NCBI GenBank assembly: GCA_019635695.1
Contig: JAHBYZ010000002.1
Span: 62,001-126,000, forward strand
Length of the DNA stretch: 64,000 nucleotides
Reading direction: 5' to 3'
From: Rhizobiaceae bacterium
Lineage (GTDB): Bacteria; Pseudomonadota; Alphaproteobacteria; Rhizobiales; Rhizobiaceae
Below are positions 21,447 through 30,887 of this stretch, one piece after another. Every line of letters begins with the position of its first letter. The stretch's first letter is position 1. The position numbers and the translations under genes were made by a program. Below the pieces are notes generated by a model that was given only the letters and a program-made list of their open reading frames with translations, was not told the DNA's origin and made no database searches.

Positions 21447-22328
21447 ATGACCGTGAAGAACCTCTGCGCGCTCGTATCCGTCGCCCTGCTCGCCGCCTGC
21501 ACGACGCAGTCGGAAACGGACAAGACCTTGTCCCTGCTCGGCCATGTGATGGCTTTCCAGCCCGGTCCAGACGGAAAGCCCAAAACCGCGATCGATCGGT
21601 CAGGCACCGCGAATACTGCGACCATCACCACCAAGATGGTCGACGGCAAGCCTTCGACGGTCAGCATCTCCGTCGCCGGCACACTGCAGGGCGGTACCGC
21701 CGTGCCCGGCGCGAGCGGGCTCAAGGTTGACCAGGCCAAGAGTGGCGACGCCTCGCTCGTCACCACTGAGGGGAAGGACGGCGATCCCTTCCTTGCGGCT
21801 TTGACCGTCGGCAAATACCACGCGGTCGGTTTCTATGCGACGCAGCAGGGAACCACGCAGTTCATCGGTGTCGGGGTGACAGGCGACAAGACGACGGCAA
21901 TGCCCACGGTGGGTGCGGCAACTTACAATGGCGACGTGAATGCCATCTTCGCCCGTTCGGCCAGCGGCGTGCAGTCAGTCGGCGGCAAGGTCCAGATGAA
22001 CGCCGCATTTACGCCCGCCGGCGGCACCATCGGCGGCAAGTCGAGCGGGCTGGCTGACAATGAGACGGATCAGGCTGCCGGGGTGGAACTCGTCTTCCAG
22101 AACGCCTCCATCTCCGGAAACAGCTATTCGGGCGGCGCGGTTTCGCTGGTCTCGCAGGCGAACGGCCTGCCGGTCGGCACCGTCACCTCGTCGAACTATC
22201 AGGGAGAATTCTACGGCCCGGGCGCCGTCGAGACGGGCGGCACTTTCCAGCTTGGCGCATCGAACGTGCCGCTGTCCGGCGGCACTGAGAACCTGCAGGC
22301 CATCGGCGCCTTCGGCGCGGCGAACTGA
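21447..22328 (+). CDS. TbpB-like beta-barrel lipoprotein
   Basis: 293 residues. Signal peptide with lipobox LLAAC predicts lipidation at Cys18. The mature part is Gly/Thr/Ser-rich beta sequence ending GEFYGPGAVETGGTFQLG...AIGAFGA, the hallmark of transferrin-binding-protein-like beta-barrel domains (PF01298-type), which in alphaproteobacteria are surface or periplasmic lipoproteins, sometimes exported by Slam translocons. No Slam, TonB receptor or iron gene is nearby. Ligand unknown. The 160 bases after it (convergent with the CoA-transferase) hold nothing clear. Confidence 0.75.
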   Translation: MTVKNLCALVSVALLAACTTQSETDKTLSLLGHVMAFQPGPDGKPKTAIDRSGTANTATITTKMVDGKPSTVSISVAGTLQGGTAVPGASGLKVDQAKSGDASLVTTEGKDGDPFLAALTVGKYHAVGFYATQQGTTQFIGVGVTGDKTTAMPTVGAATYNGDVNAIFARSASGVQSVGGKVQMNAAFTPAGGTIGGKSSGLADNETDQAAGVELVFQNASISGNSYSGGAVSLVSQANGLPVGTVTSSNYQGEFYGPGAVETGGTFQLGASNVPLSGGTENLQAIGAFGAAN

Positions 22329-22489
22329 CTGTCCGGGGTTCAGGCCGGGGTTGACCGCCATCAACGCGCTCAGGTTGCCCGCTTCGCAAGTGCTCGCATC
22401 AGCGGCTGCGTCTTATGGACGCCTGGGCTGAAGTCGTGGAGCAACCTCGCAAGCAGTGATGAGTTGGCCCGGAAATTCGGAAAATGCGG

Positions 22490-23662
22490 CTATGCAGGAT
22501 CGCCGATCAGGCCGTCGTCGCGCAGCCTCGACAGTTCCGCGGCCGTGAAGCCAAGGGCGACGAGAATGGCATTCGTGTCCGCTCCCACCGCAGGGGCGGG
22601 CCGCGCTTCTCCTGTCGAAAGCTTCGAAAGGCCGACGATAAGATTGGCTATCGGGAGGCCCTGCCGCGCCAGCGTTCCGCTCTGCATGATCTCCCGGCTC
22701 CGCAATGCCTGCAGCGGCGTGAGGATCGGGCCGGCGGGAATTCCCGATTTCTCCAGCCGGTCGATGGCCTCCGCGGTGCTCAGTGCGCCTGCCCATTCCT
22801 GCATGGCGCGGGACAGGAGCACGCCGTTCCTGCCGCGGTCGGAATCGGAGCGGAAACGCGGATCGGACCCGAGTTCGGGACGGTCCAGCAGCTTCACCCA
22901 CCGGCGGAACATTGCGTTGCCGACGACCTGCACGGCGATGGTGCCGTCTCGGGTCTGGACAAAATCCGACGGGCTGGTGAAGGGGCTGCGGTTGTCGAAC
23001 GGCTCGCGATCGCGGCCGCTGGCCGCCGCCTCGATATGGGCGGCGTTGATGAAGGTCATGGCAGTGGCCAGCAGCGAGGCATGCACCTCCTGACCTTCTC
23101 CCGTCGCCATGCGATGGATGATCGCGGCAAGCGTGCCGAGCGCGGCCGCCAGCCCGGTGCCGTAGTCGACATAGGAACTGGCCGAGCGCGCCGGCCGTCC
23201 GGGCGTGCCGCTCAGATAGGCCGCGCCGCTGACTCCCTGGGCCACCGCATCGAAGCCGGTCTTGGTCGCCAGCGGACCGCCGGTTCCGAACGCCGAAAGG
23301 TTGGTGGCGATGATGTCCGGCCTGATGGCCCGCAGGCTTGCATAGTCCAGCCCCTGCCGGGCGAGCGCGGCCAGGGGCATGTTGGTCACCGCGACATCGG
23401 CGGTGGCGACAAGACGTTCGATCGCGGCGCGGCCGGCAGGCGCGTTGGCATCGATGGCCAGCGACTTCTTGTTGCGGTTGAGCTGCAGGAACAGCGCACC
23501 CGCCCCCTCCGCGGTCACCGGCACGAGGCGCCTATCCTCGCCGCCTTCGACGGGCTCGACGCGGATCACCTCGGCGCCCAGATCGGCGAGGATGGACGCG
23601 CAATAGGGGCCCGCGATGTAGCGGCTGAAGTCGAGGACGCGGAGATTTGCCAGGAGCGTCAT
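22490..23662 (-). CDS. Family III (CaiB/BaiF) CoA-transferase
   Basis: 390 residues. N-terminal LRVLDFSRYIAGPYCASILADLGAEVIRVEP is the classic opening; QLNRNKKSLAID and SSYVDYGTGLAAALG (candidate catalytic Asp) follow. Moves CoA between carboxylates, activating an acid without ATP. Overlaps the upstream crotonase stop by 4 bases (ATGA), so the two are one operon. Substrate unknown; context points to acids handled by the neighbouring ligase-hydratase-thiolase genes. Confidence 0.88.
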   Translation of the reverse strand: MTLLANLRVLDFSRYIAGPYCASILADLGAEVIRVEPVEGGEDRRLVPVTAEGAGALFLQLNRNKKSLAIDANAPAGRAAIERLVATADVAVTNMPLAALARQGLDYASLRAIRPDIIATNLSAFGTGGPLATKTGFDAVAQGVSGAAYLSGTPGRPARSASSYVDYGTGLAAALGTLAAIIHRMATGEGQEVHASLLATAMTFINAAHIEAAASGRDREPFDNRSPFTSPSDFVQTRDGTIAVQVVGNAMFRRWVKLLDRPELGSDPRFRSDSDRGRNGVLLSRAMQEWAGALSTAEAIDRLEKSGIPAGPILTPLQALRSREIMQSGTLARQGLPIANLIVGLSKLSTGEARPAPAVGADTNAILVALGFTAAELSRLRDDGLIGDPA

Positions 23663-24459
23663 GCCGCGGGGTCAGCCCGCCTGCCGGCGGCTATGAAGTC
23701 CGGCCTGCGCTTGGCTGCAAAGGCGGCTAGCCCTTCCCGCAATTCGTCGGAGCCGAAGCACATGGCCTGGTTCAGCGCCTCGAGATCGAGCGCGGCGACA
23801 AGGCTGTGCGGCGGATCCTTGAGCATCTGGCGCATCAGCATCAGCGCGTTCGCGGGCGCCTGGGCCAGCGCTTGCGCCCTGGCCACCGCCGCAGCCGCGA
23901 GCGCGTCGTCCTCGCAGACGTAGTCGAACAGGCCGGCGCGGGCCGCATCGTCGCCTGCGAAGCTCAACGCTTCGATCAGCGCACGTCGAGCGGCCTGCAC
24001 GCCCATGCGCCTGGGCAGCGACCACGACAGGCCGAAATCGGCGACCACGCCGACGCCGAGGAACGGAAAGCCGATGCGCGCCGACTTGCCCGCGACGACG
24101 ACGTCGCACATCAGCGCCAGCCCGGCGCCGGCCCCGATGCAATGGCCGCCGACCGCTGCGACGAACGGTTTCGGGCTGGCGTCGATCACCCGCGCCAGTT
24201 CGTTGACGCGGCGCATGACGGCATGCGCCGGCTGCCCGGCCGCGTGGCCCGACACGGCCTTGAGATCGCCGCCGGTGCAGAAATTGCGGCCGCTGCTGCC
24301 GATGACGATCGCCCGCACGGTGTCGTCCCGATAGAGTTCGACGAGATGTGCCGCCATCGCGGCACGAACCTCGTCGTCGAGCGCGTTGCGTCCCGCGGGA
24401 TCGTTCATCGACAGCCTTGCCACGTGGTCGACCGGCCGATCCAGCACAATCCGCGACAT
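23659..24459 (-). CDS. Enoyl-CoA hydratase/isomerase (crotonase) family protein
   Basis: 266 residues. Crotonase fold with oxyanion-hole segments NFCTGGDLKAV near 59-69 and GGHCIGAGAGLAL near 104-116. The two catalytic Glu of classical hydratase are missing: the GQPE position reads GFPF (Phe133) and the second is Ala. Asp141 is present as in some isomerases, so isomerase or other crotonase chemistry fits better than simple hydration. Operon with the CoA-transferase, divergent from the acyl-CoA ligase. Confidence 0.85.
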   Translation of the reverse strand: MSRIVLDRPVDHVARLSMNDPAGRNALDDEVRAAMAAHLVELYRDDTVRAIVIGSSGRNFCTGGDLKAVSGHAAGQPAHAVMRRVNELARVIDASPKPFVAAVGGHCIGAGAGLALMCDVVVAGKSARIGFPFLGVGVVADFGLSWSLPRRMGVQAARRALIEALSFAGDDAARAGLFDYVCEDDALAAAAVARAQALAQAPANALMLMRQMLKDPPHSLVAALDLEALNQAMCFGSDELREGLAAFAAKRRPDFIAAGRRADPAA

Positions 24460-24493
24460 GACGTGTTCTCCCCGGGCAGGCTTCGTTCTATTT

Positions 24494-24511
24494 TTCTAAC
24501 ATAGATTAGTT
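24494..24511. promoter_or_regulatory. TTCTAACA-type operator, site A
   Basis: TTCTAACA (24494-24501) - TA - GATTAGTT, imperfect palindrome in an AT-rich stretch 35 bases upstream of the minus-strand crotonase start. Same 8-mer as sites at 24649 and (reversed) 50165. Confidence 0.45.
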
Positions 24512-24636
24512 TATTTGCGAACTCAGCCCCTGACAAGCCGGAGAATGCGCCGGAGCGACGGGGACTGGAGAATGCGCTGCAGCAGAAGGCAATGGGCGGC
24601 CTCGTTCCAATATTGCGCGGATCCATCAGCGTCGCA

Positions 24637-24666
24637 TTGACTTCCAGATTCTAACAGATGTAATAA
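24637..24666 (+). promoter_or_regulatory. Promoter with overlapping TTCTAACA operator, site B
   Basis: TTGACT (24637-24642), 18 bases, TAATAA (24661-24666). The palindrome TTCTAACA-GA-TGTAATAA (24649-24666) covers the spacer and -10, an ideal place for a repressor. Transcription would begin near 24673, giving a short leader with AAGGAGGA before the ligase ATG at 24699. Confidence 0.6.
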
Positions 24667-24698
24667 AAGAAGCGCAAGTTTGGCGAAGGAGGAGCGCG

Positions 24699-26252
24699 AT
24701 GGCCGGTGCAGCGCAGACGATCGGTCACGTGCTTCGTGAAGCGGTGGCTCATCACGGGCAGCGCATCGCCCTCGTGGACGCCCGCGGCGCAATCACCTAT
24801 GCGCAGTTATGGCAGCGCGCGCTGCGCGCGGCCGCGGTCTTTCGCGGCATCGGCGTGGTCCATGGCGATCGCGTCGCGATCTGGCTGCCCAATTCCGTTC
24901 AATGGGTCGAGGCCGCCCTCGGCATCGCGCTGATCGGCGCGACGATCGTGCCGGTCAGCACAAGGCTCAAGGGTAACGAAGCGGCCTACATCCTGTCGAA
25001 ATCGGGTGCGCGTGTCCTTCTCGCGCCCACGGCGTTCCTGGGGCAGGACTATCTGGCAATGCTGCAGGGCGAGCCGCTGCCGGCGCTGGAGGCCCGGCTG
25101 CGGACCGATTTCGGCGGCAGCGGCGCGTGGGAGCAAGCCCTGGCCGCAGTGACCACCGAGGCGGCCGAGGCAGTCGCCGGCGACCTCGACCGCGTCGGGC
25201 CGGCGGACATCGCCGAGATCATCTTCACCTCGGGCACCACCGGTTTTCCGAAAGGCGTGATGCTGCGGCACGAGCAGGTCGTCAGCGTCTACAGCGTATG
25301 GGCGGACGGCATCGGCCTCGTCGCCGGCGACCGCTACCTGATCTCCGCGCCGATGTTCCACTCCTTCGGCTTCAAGGCCGGGGTCTTCGTGTCGATCCTC
25401 AAGGGCGCGACGATGTACCCCGTGCAGACCTTCGACGCGGCCGAGACGCTCGACACGATCGAGCGCGAGAAGATCACTGTCACGGGCGGCCCGCCGACGA
25501 TCTTCACCTCGCTGCTGCAGATGAACAAGGCCGCCGGCCGCGACATTTCGAGTCTGCGCAGCGTGGCCACCGGCGCGAGCATGGTCTCGCCCGACCTGAT
25601 CCGGGCGCTACAGCGCGATGTCGGCGTCGAGATCGTCGTCAACGCCTACGGGCTGACCGAAGCATCGGCGCTCTGCACCATGACCGCCGCAAGCGATCCG
25701 GTCGAGGTGATCGCCCTTACCGCCGGCAAGCCGATCAAGGGCATCGAGCTGCGCTGCGTCGGCAAGGACGGCGCGGTGGCCGCGACCGGCGAGGAGGGCG
25801 AGATCCAGGTGCGCGGCCACAATGTGATGGCCGGCTATTTCGACGAGCCGCAGGAGACGGCGGCAATGTTCACCGCCGACGGCTGGATGATGACCGGCGA
25901 CATCGGCGTTGTCGACGCGGCGGGCAACCTGTCGGTGACCGACCGGCTGAAGGACATGTTCATCGTCGGCGGGTTCAACTGCTACCCGGCGGAGATCGAG
26001 AAGATCATGCTGACCCATCCGCAGGTGCGGGAGGTGGGCGTGATCGGCGTGCCCGATGACCGGCTGGGCGAAGTCGGCAAGGCCTTCGTGGTGACGGCGC
26101 CCGGCGCGGCATTCGACACTCAGGCCTTCATCGCCTGGTGCCGCGAGCACATGGCGAATTTCAAGGTGCCGCGCTTCGTCGAGGTGGTCGACGCGCTGCC
26201 GCGCAACGCCATGGGCAAGATGCAGAAGTTCATTCTGCGCGCCCGCAGGTAG
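24699..26252 (+). CDS. Acyl-CoA ligase (AMP-forming), FadD3/FadD-like
   Basis: 517 residues. P-loop FTSGTTGFPKGV at 176-187, YGLTEAS, TGDIGVVD, DRLKDMFIVGGFN and the C-terminal PRNAMGKMQK carrying the catalytic Lys are all intact, so an active acid:CoA ligase is expected. It opens an operon with crotonase and thiolase, so it should activate the acid those genes then oxidise. Similar in shape to FadD3, which activates a bicyclic propionate from steroids, but substrate cannot be fixed from sequence. Confidence 0.9.
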   Translation: MAGAAQTIGHVLREAVAHHGQRIALVDARGAITYAQLWQRALRAAAVFRGIGVVHGDRVAIWLPNSVQWVEAALGIALIGATIVPVSTRLKGNEAAYILSKSGARVLLAPTAFLGQDYLAMLQGEPLPALEARLRTDFGGSGAWEQALAAVTTEAAEAVAGDLDRVGPADIAEIIFTSGTTGFPKGVMLRHEQVVSVYSVWADGIGLVAGDRYLISAPMFHSFGFKAGVFVSILKGATMYPVQTFDAAETLDTIEREKITVTGGPPTIFTSLLQMNKAAGRDISSLRSVATGASMVSPDLIRALQRDVGVEIVVNAYGLTEASALCTMTAASDPVEVIALTAGKPIKGIELRCVGKDGAVAATGEEGEIQVRGHNVMAGYFDEPQETAAMFTADGWMMTGDIGVVDAAGNLSVTDRLKDMFIVGGFNCYPAEIEKIMLTHPQVREVGVIGVPDDRLGEVGKAFVVTAPGAAFDTQAFIAWCREHMANFKVPRFVEVVDALPRNAMGKMQKFILRARR

Positions 26253-26282
26253 CGGCCGCCTGCCGCGCAACGGAACCGCAAG

Positions 26283-27080
26283 ATGTCATTCGAGAACGAC
26301 TATCGCTATTTCGCCTTCAGCCGGGCCGACCGCGTCCTGACGGTGACGCTGAACCGGCCGGAGAAGTTCAACGCGATCGCCGGCGACATGCACCGGGAGC
26401 TGTCGCGTCTCTTCTACGACGTCGCCGCCGATGAGGGCTCGGAGGTCATCGTCATCACCGGCGCGGGCCAGGCCTTCAGCGCGGGCGGCGATCTCGACTA
26501 TTTCGAGGAGTGCCGGCGCACGCCCGCTTTGTTCAGGCAGGCCATGCGCGAAGCGAAATGGATCGTCGACGGCCTGCTCGACTGCGACAAGCCGGTGATC
26601 TGCCGGATGAACGGCGACGCCGTCGGGCTGGGTGCGACGATTGCGCTCTTCTGCGACGTGATCATCGCCGCCGACACGGCGCGGATCGGCGACCCGCACG
26701 TGAAGGTGGGCTTCGTCGCCGGCGACGGCGGCGCGGTGATCTGGCCGCAGCTGATCGGCTACGCCCGCGCCAAGCAGTTCCTGCTGACAGGCGACCTGCT
26801 CACCGCCAACGAGGCGCGCGATATCGGCCTGATCAATTTCTCGGTGCCGGCTGCCGAGCTCGACGCGACCGTCGACCGCTGGGCGAAGCGCCTCGCCTCG
26901 GGCGCGACCCTTGCCACGCGCTGGACCAAGGCGACGATCAATGTCGGGCTGAAGCAGCTGGCCGCGTCCATGATGGACATCGGCATCGCCTATGAAGGCC
27001 TTTCCGGCCGATCCGACGACCACGGGGAAGCGATCGCCGCAATGCGCGAGCGCCGCAAGCCGAACTTCGCCAGAAACTGA
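26283..27080 (+). CDS. Crotonase family protein (annotated class: enoyl-CoA hydratase)
   Basis: 265 residues. Oxyanion segments FSAGGDLDYF (65-74) and NGDAVGLGATIAL (110-122). The classical Glu pair is replaced by His139 (GDPHVKVG) and Gln165, while Asp148 follows in VAGDGGAVIWP. A His and Asp nine residues apart recalls the crotonase-type C-C hydrolases such as 6-oxocamphor hydrolase (from memory), but many proteins with this motif are simply called enoyl-CoA hydratases. Sits 30 bases after the ligase and 24 before the thiolase. Confidence 0.85.
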   Translation: MSFENDYRYFAFSRADRVLTVTLNRPEKFNAIAGDMHRELSRLFYDVAADEGSEVIVITGAGQAFSAGGDLDYFEECRRTPALFRQAMREAKWIVDGLLDCDKPVICRMNGDAVGLGATIALFCDVIIAADTARIGDPHVKVGFVAGDGGAVIWPQLIGYARAKQFLLTGDLLTANEARDIGLINFSVPAAELDATVDRWAKRLASGATLATRWTKATINVGLKQLAASMMDIGIAYEGLSGRSDDHGEAIAAMRERRKPNFARN

Positions 27081-27104
27081 ACGACGAGGCCGAGCGGGCA
27101 TCAG

Positions 27105-28250
27105 ATGCAGTCAGTCGCGATCGTTTCCTACGCGCGCACGCCGATCGGCAAGGCCGGACGCGGGGCGCTCGCCTCGACGCATCCCGCGACCCTGTGCGGA
27201 CATGTGGTGGCGGCCGCCGTCGAGCGCGCGCGGATCGAGCCGGGGGAGGTCGACGAGGTCGTGAACGGTTCGGCCGTCTCGGTCGGTCCTGCGATCGGCA
27301 ACCTTGCACGGCACGGCGCCCTGAGGGCCGGCCTGCCGGCGCAGACCTCCGCCGCCAACGTGACGCGTGCTTGCGCGTCGGGCCTGCAGGCGATCGTCAC
27401 CGCCGCCCACCGCATAGCCATGGGCGAGGTCGAGATCGCCGTGGCGTCCGGCACCGAATCGATCTCGCAGCAGCTGGACCCGGCTTTCCCGAACCTGCGC
27501 CGCGAGCCCTGGCTGGCCGCCAACATCGCCGACATCTACATGCCGATGATCGACACGGCGGAAGTGGTCGCCAGCCGCTATGGCGTGTCGCGCGACGACC
27601 AGGACGCCTATTCGCTGGAGAGCCAGAAGCGTACCGCCGCCGCCCAGTCGGCCGGCCGCTTCGACGCGGAGATCGTGCCGCTCGGCGGTGACGGGCCGGC
27701 GGCGGCGCTCAGGCGCGACGAGGGCAACCGGCCCGACACCACGCTCGCCGGCCTGTCCTCGCTCGCTCCGGTGCGCGGCGCGGGCTTCACCGTCACGGCG
27801 GGCAATGCAAGCCAGCTGTCGGACGGCGCCGCCGCGCTCGGCCTGATGTCGGAGCGCGAGGCGGCGCGGCGCGGCATGAGGCCACTCGGTTTCTTCCGCG
27901 GCTTCGCGACAGTGGGCTGCAATCCCGACGAGATGGGCATCGGGCCGGTACTGGCCGTGCCGAAGCTGCTGCAGCGCTTCGGTCTGAAGGTCGACGACAT
28001 CGACCTTTGGGAGCTCAACGAGGCATTCGCCAGCCAGGTGCTCCATTGCGTGCGCACGCTCGGGCTGCCGCTTGACCGGCTCAATGTCGACGGCGGCGCC
28101 ATATCTGTGGGCCATCCCTACGGCATGTCCGGCGCCAGGCTTGCCGGGCACCTTCTGATCGAAGGACAACGGCGCGAGGCGCGCTGGGGTGTGGTAACGA
28201 TGTGCGTGGGTGGAGGAATGGGAGCGGCAGGGCTGTTCGAGATCGCCTGA
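27105..28250 (+). CDS. Acetyl-CoA acetyltransferase (thiolase)
   Basis: 381 residues. Acyl-enzyme Cys90 (TRACASG), His337 ([10 protein letters not shown]) and the proton-transfer Cys367 (CVGGGMG) are all present; DNDDQD-like [12 protein letters not shown] follows the first third. Degradative or biosynthetic direction is not set by sequence; in an operon with an acyl-CoA ligase and crotonase a degradative, acetyl- or propionyl-CoA-releasing role is likely. Confidence 0.92.
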   Translation: MQSVAIVSYARTPIGKAGRGALASTHPATLCGHVVAAAVERARIEPGEVDEVVNGSAVSVGPAIGNLARHGALRAGLPAQTSAANVTRACASGLQAIVTAAHRIAMGEVEIAVASGTESISQQLDPAFPNLRREPWLAANIADIYMPMIDTAEVVASRYGVSRDDQDAYSLESQKRTAAAQSAGRFDAEIVPLGGDGPAAALRRDEGNRPDTTLAGLSSLAPVRGAGFTVTAGNASQLSDGAAALGLMSEREAARRGMRPLGFFRGFATVGCNPDEMGIGPVLAVPKLLQRFGLKVDDIDLWELNEAFASQVLHCVRTLGLPLDRLNVDGGAISVGHPYGMSGARLAGHLLIEGQRREARWGVVTMCVGGGMGAAGLFEIA

Positions 28251-28355
28251 CCGGCTTGCCGCAAGGAACGTTCATTTGGAGGATGCGGGCTTCGCGCCTA
28301 ATGTGAACGATCCGCAGGCGACGATCAGGCCGACGCAAGAAACGGCCGGCTTTCG

Positions 28356-28368
28356 CCAACAATGTTGG
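28356..28368. promoter_or_regulatory. Palindrome CCAAC-AAT-GTTGG at the IclR ribosome site
   Basis: A 13-base palindrome directly followed by GGAGGA, the ribosome site of the IclR gene. Could be an autoregulatory operator or a small hairpin affecting translation. Confidence 0.35.
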
Positions 28369-28379
28369 GAGGAGTCACC

Positions 28380-29237
28380 ATGGTTTCACGTCCCGTTGCC
28401 GTCGACGGCGAGGCAAAGAGCAACCGCGACCGTGGCACCCAGTGCCTGGATCGCGCCATCTCCATCCTCGTCGAGCTTGCGGAGCAGAGCCCGGTCGGGC
28501 AGCGGCTGGCCGACATCGCGGAATCGACCCACATCTCGCGCCCCACGGCGCACCGCATCCTCAAGAAGCTCTCCGGCAGCGGGCTTGTGGTGCAGGAGCG
28601 CGGCTCCCACCGCTACAAGATCGGACCGCTCGCCCATACGATCGACGCGCTCGACAGCCGCAATGGCAGCCTGCTGGAATGGGCTCAGCCTCGCCTTGAG
28701 CGGATCGCCGCCGATACCGGCATGACCGCGCTGCTGGTCACCCGGCACGGCCGCTTCGCCACCTGCAGCGGCCGCGTCGACGGGCGCGCCGGCGACCATC
28801 CCTCCTTCGGCAAGGTCGGTACTGTCGGCCTGCTCGGCCCGAGCGCGGCGGGCATCGCCATCCTGTCCCAGCTTTCCGACGCGCAGATCGAGGACATCCT
28901 CTACCTGAACGAGTGGATGATCGTGCATCTCGGACGCGCGACCATGGAGATCGTCTGGCGGCTGATCAGGTCGACCCGCCGCGACGGCTTCTGCACCACG
29001 CACGGCACGTTCATCGAAGGCGTCTCCAGCATCGCGGCTCCCGTCATATCCGGTTCGGGACGCTGCGACGTTGCGCTGGCGGTCGTCACCGCCGACGAGG
29101 CCGCCCTGACCAAGTCGTCGCGCAACATTTCACGGCTTCTGCTCGGGGAAGCCGAAATGCTCGGCGTCGAAACGGCCCACGCCTGGGCCGGCCGCGGGCG
29201 GCTGCGCCCGGCGAGCGCGCCGCTGAAGGTCGCCTAG
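28380..29237 (+). CDS. IclR family transcriptional regulator
   Basis: 285 residues. Winged HTH at about 20-80 (LDRAISILVELAEQ, LADIAESTHISRPTAHRILKKL) and an IclR effector domain from about 95 (LERIAADTGMTALLVTRHG ... CDVALAVVTADEA). ATG 28380 is preferred to 28362 because GGAGGA lies between them at proper spacing. Follows the thiolase by 130 bases. IclR proteins often control aromatic or acid catabolic operons next to them; target here unproven. Confidence 0.88.
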   Translation: MVSRPVAVDGEAKSNRDRGTQCLDRAISILVELAEQSPVGQRLADIAESTHISRPTAHRILKKLSGSGLVVQERGSHRYKIGPLAHTIDALDSRNGSLLEWAQPRLERIAADTGMTALLVTRHGRFATCSGRVDGRAGDHPSFGKVGTVGLLGPSAAGIAILSQLSDAQIEDILYLNEWMIVHLGRATMEIVWRLIRSTRRDGFCTTHGTFIEGVSSIAAPVISGSGRCDVALAVVTADEAALTKSSRNISRLLLGEAEMLGVETAHAWAGRGRLRPASAPLKVA

Positions 29238-29240
29238 GCC

Positions 29241-30887
29241 CTAACCGCCTGCGGCGATCCGCTTCGCCTGCTCTCGCAGGACATCCTTGCGGATCTTGCC
29301 GGACGGCACTCGCGGAAGGTCGTCGACCAGTTCGACGTGCTCGGGGAATTTCTGCCGCGCCAGGCCGGCGGTCTCGAGGAACACGCGGATCTCCGGCAGG
29401 CCGGGTGTCGTGCCCGCGCGCGGTACGATGAAGGCACAGCCCTTCTCGCCGGTGGTGGCGCTCGGCATCGCGACGATGGCGACGTCGGCGATGTCGGGAT
29501 GCTGCGAGAGTATGTCCTCGACTTCCTTCGGGCTGATGTTCTCGCCGGAACGGATGATCATGTCCTTCTTGCGGCCGGTGATGACCAGATAGTCTCCTTC
29601 GACGCGGCGACCGAGGTCACCGGTGCGGAAGAAGCCGTCGTCGTCGAAGTGGCTGCCGTCCTGGGCATTGAGATAGCCGAGGAACAGCTCCGGCCCGCGC
29701 ACGAGGATCTCGCCCTCCTCGCCGTCGGCGACCGGCGCCGAGCCGTCCATGTCGACGATCTTCACCTCCGTCGGTGGCACGATTTCGCCGTCGGTGTCGG
29801 CGCCAAGCCGCGCCTGCGCCTGCGTGCGTATGCCCATGCTCGACGTCGGTGCCTCGGTGCAGCCGTATGAGCGGAAGAACATGCACGACGGGAAGCGCGC
29901 CGAGGCGCGGCGGATGATCTCCGGCGAGACCGTGGTGCCGCCGCAGAAGAAGATGCGCAGCGCCTCGGCCTGCGTCGGCTCCCGGTCGGCGACGTCGAGA
30001 TACTGCTGGAGGAAAGGCGTGGCGCCGCCCGTCAGTGTGCAACGATGCTGCGCCAGGAGCTTCAGCGCGACATCGGGCGCCCAGACGTCGAGCAGCACGC
30101 TCGACGAGCCGTGCGCCCACGGCATGTCGACGCTCCAGAACGCGCCGGTGATGTGGGTCAGCGGCGACGGCATGAAGAACACGTCGACGTCGGTGATGCT
30201 CCACACGTCGGCCATCTGCCAGACCTTGTGGCCGTAGGTCTGGTGGCTGTGCAGCACGCCCTTGGCGCGGCTGGTCGTGCCCGAAGTGTACATGACCATC
30301 ATCACCGCCGCGGGATCCAGCTTCGGCAGCGCGTCATCTGGCGGAAAGGCGATCGCCTCGTCCCAGCCGATGAACCCGCCGGCATCGCCGCGCACCACGA
30401 CGATGTCGCGCAATTCGGGCAGCGACGGGCGCAGTCTGGCTGCGAGCGCCCGATGGTCGAAGTTGCGGAACGTCGCCGGCACGAAGATCAGCTTCGACCG
30501 GCAATCGGCCAGGATGTGCGCAAGCTCCACCTCGCGGTAGATGGGCGGGATCGGATTGATGACGAGGCCGCTGATGCGCGCTGCCAGCGAGATGATCGAA
30601 GCCTCGATCCAGTTGGGCAGCTGGAACGAGACGACGTCGCCCGCAACCAGCCCGCGCGACCGGAAGAAGGCGGCTATGGAGAGCGCGGCGCGCCATACCT
30701 GCAGACGCGTGTGGGCGCGCCCCCCCTCGATGAAGATGACGCGCTCGGGCTCGGCCGAAACCGCTTCACGGGCCTGGTCCGCCAGCGTCCGGTCCGTCCA
30801 GTAGCCCTCGCGGCGATAGCGCTGCGTCGCCTCGTGCGACCGGCGGACCGGAAAACCGCTGACGTCGCGCTCAAGCCTCCAATGCAT
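29241..30887 (-). CDS. Acyl-CoA ligase, cyclohexanecarboxylate-CoA ligase (AliA)-like
   Basis: 548 residues. P-loop TSGTTSRAKG at 201-210, RSYGCTEAPTSS, TGDLGRRVEGDYLVITGRKKDMI, SGENISPKEVE and a C-terminal PRVPSGKIRKDV with the catalytic Lys. The NPIPPIYREVEL stretch and the overall form recall AliA-type ligases for alicyclic acids, an assignment by resemblance. ATG 30887 has GGAGG ahead of it. Convergent with the IclR gene (3-base gap) and divergent from the next crotonase. Confidence 0.88.
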   Translation of the reverse strand: MHWRLERDVSGFPVRRSHEATQRYRREGYWTDRTLADQAREAVSAEPERVIFIEGGRAHTRLQVWRAALSIAAFFRSRGLVAGDVVSFQLPNWIEASIISLAARISGLVINPIPPIYREVELAHILADCRSKLIFVPATFRNFDHRALAARLRPSLPELRDIVVVRGDAGGFIGWDEAIAFPPDDALPKLDPAAVMMVMYTSGTTSRAKGVLHSHQTYGHKVWQMADVWSITDVDVFFMPSPLTHITGAFWSVDMPWAHGSSSVLLDVWAPDVALKLLAQHRCTLTGGATPFLQQYLDVADREPTQAEALRIFFCGGTTVSPEIIRRASARFPSCMFFRSYGCTEAPTSSMGIRTQAQARLGADTDGEIVPPTEVKIVDMDGSAPVADGEEGEILVRGPELFLGYLNAQDGSHFDDDGFFRTGDLGRRVEGDYLVITGRKKDMIIRSGENISPKEVEDILSQHPDIADVAIVAMPSATTGEKGCAFIVPRAGTTPGLPEIRVFLETAGLARQKFPEHVELVDDLPRVPSGKIRKDVLREQAKRIAAGG

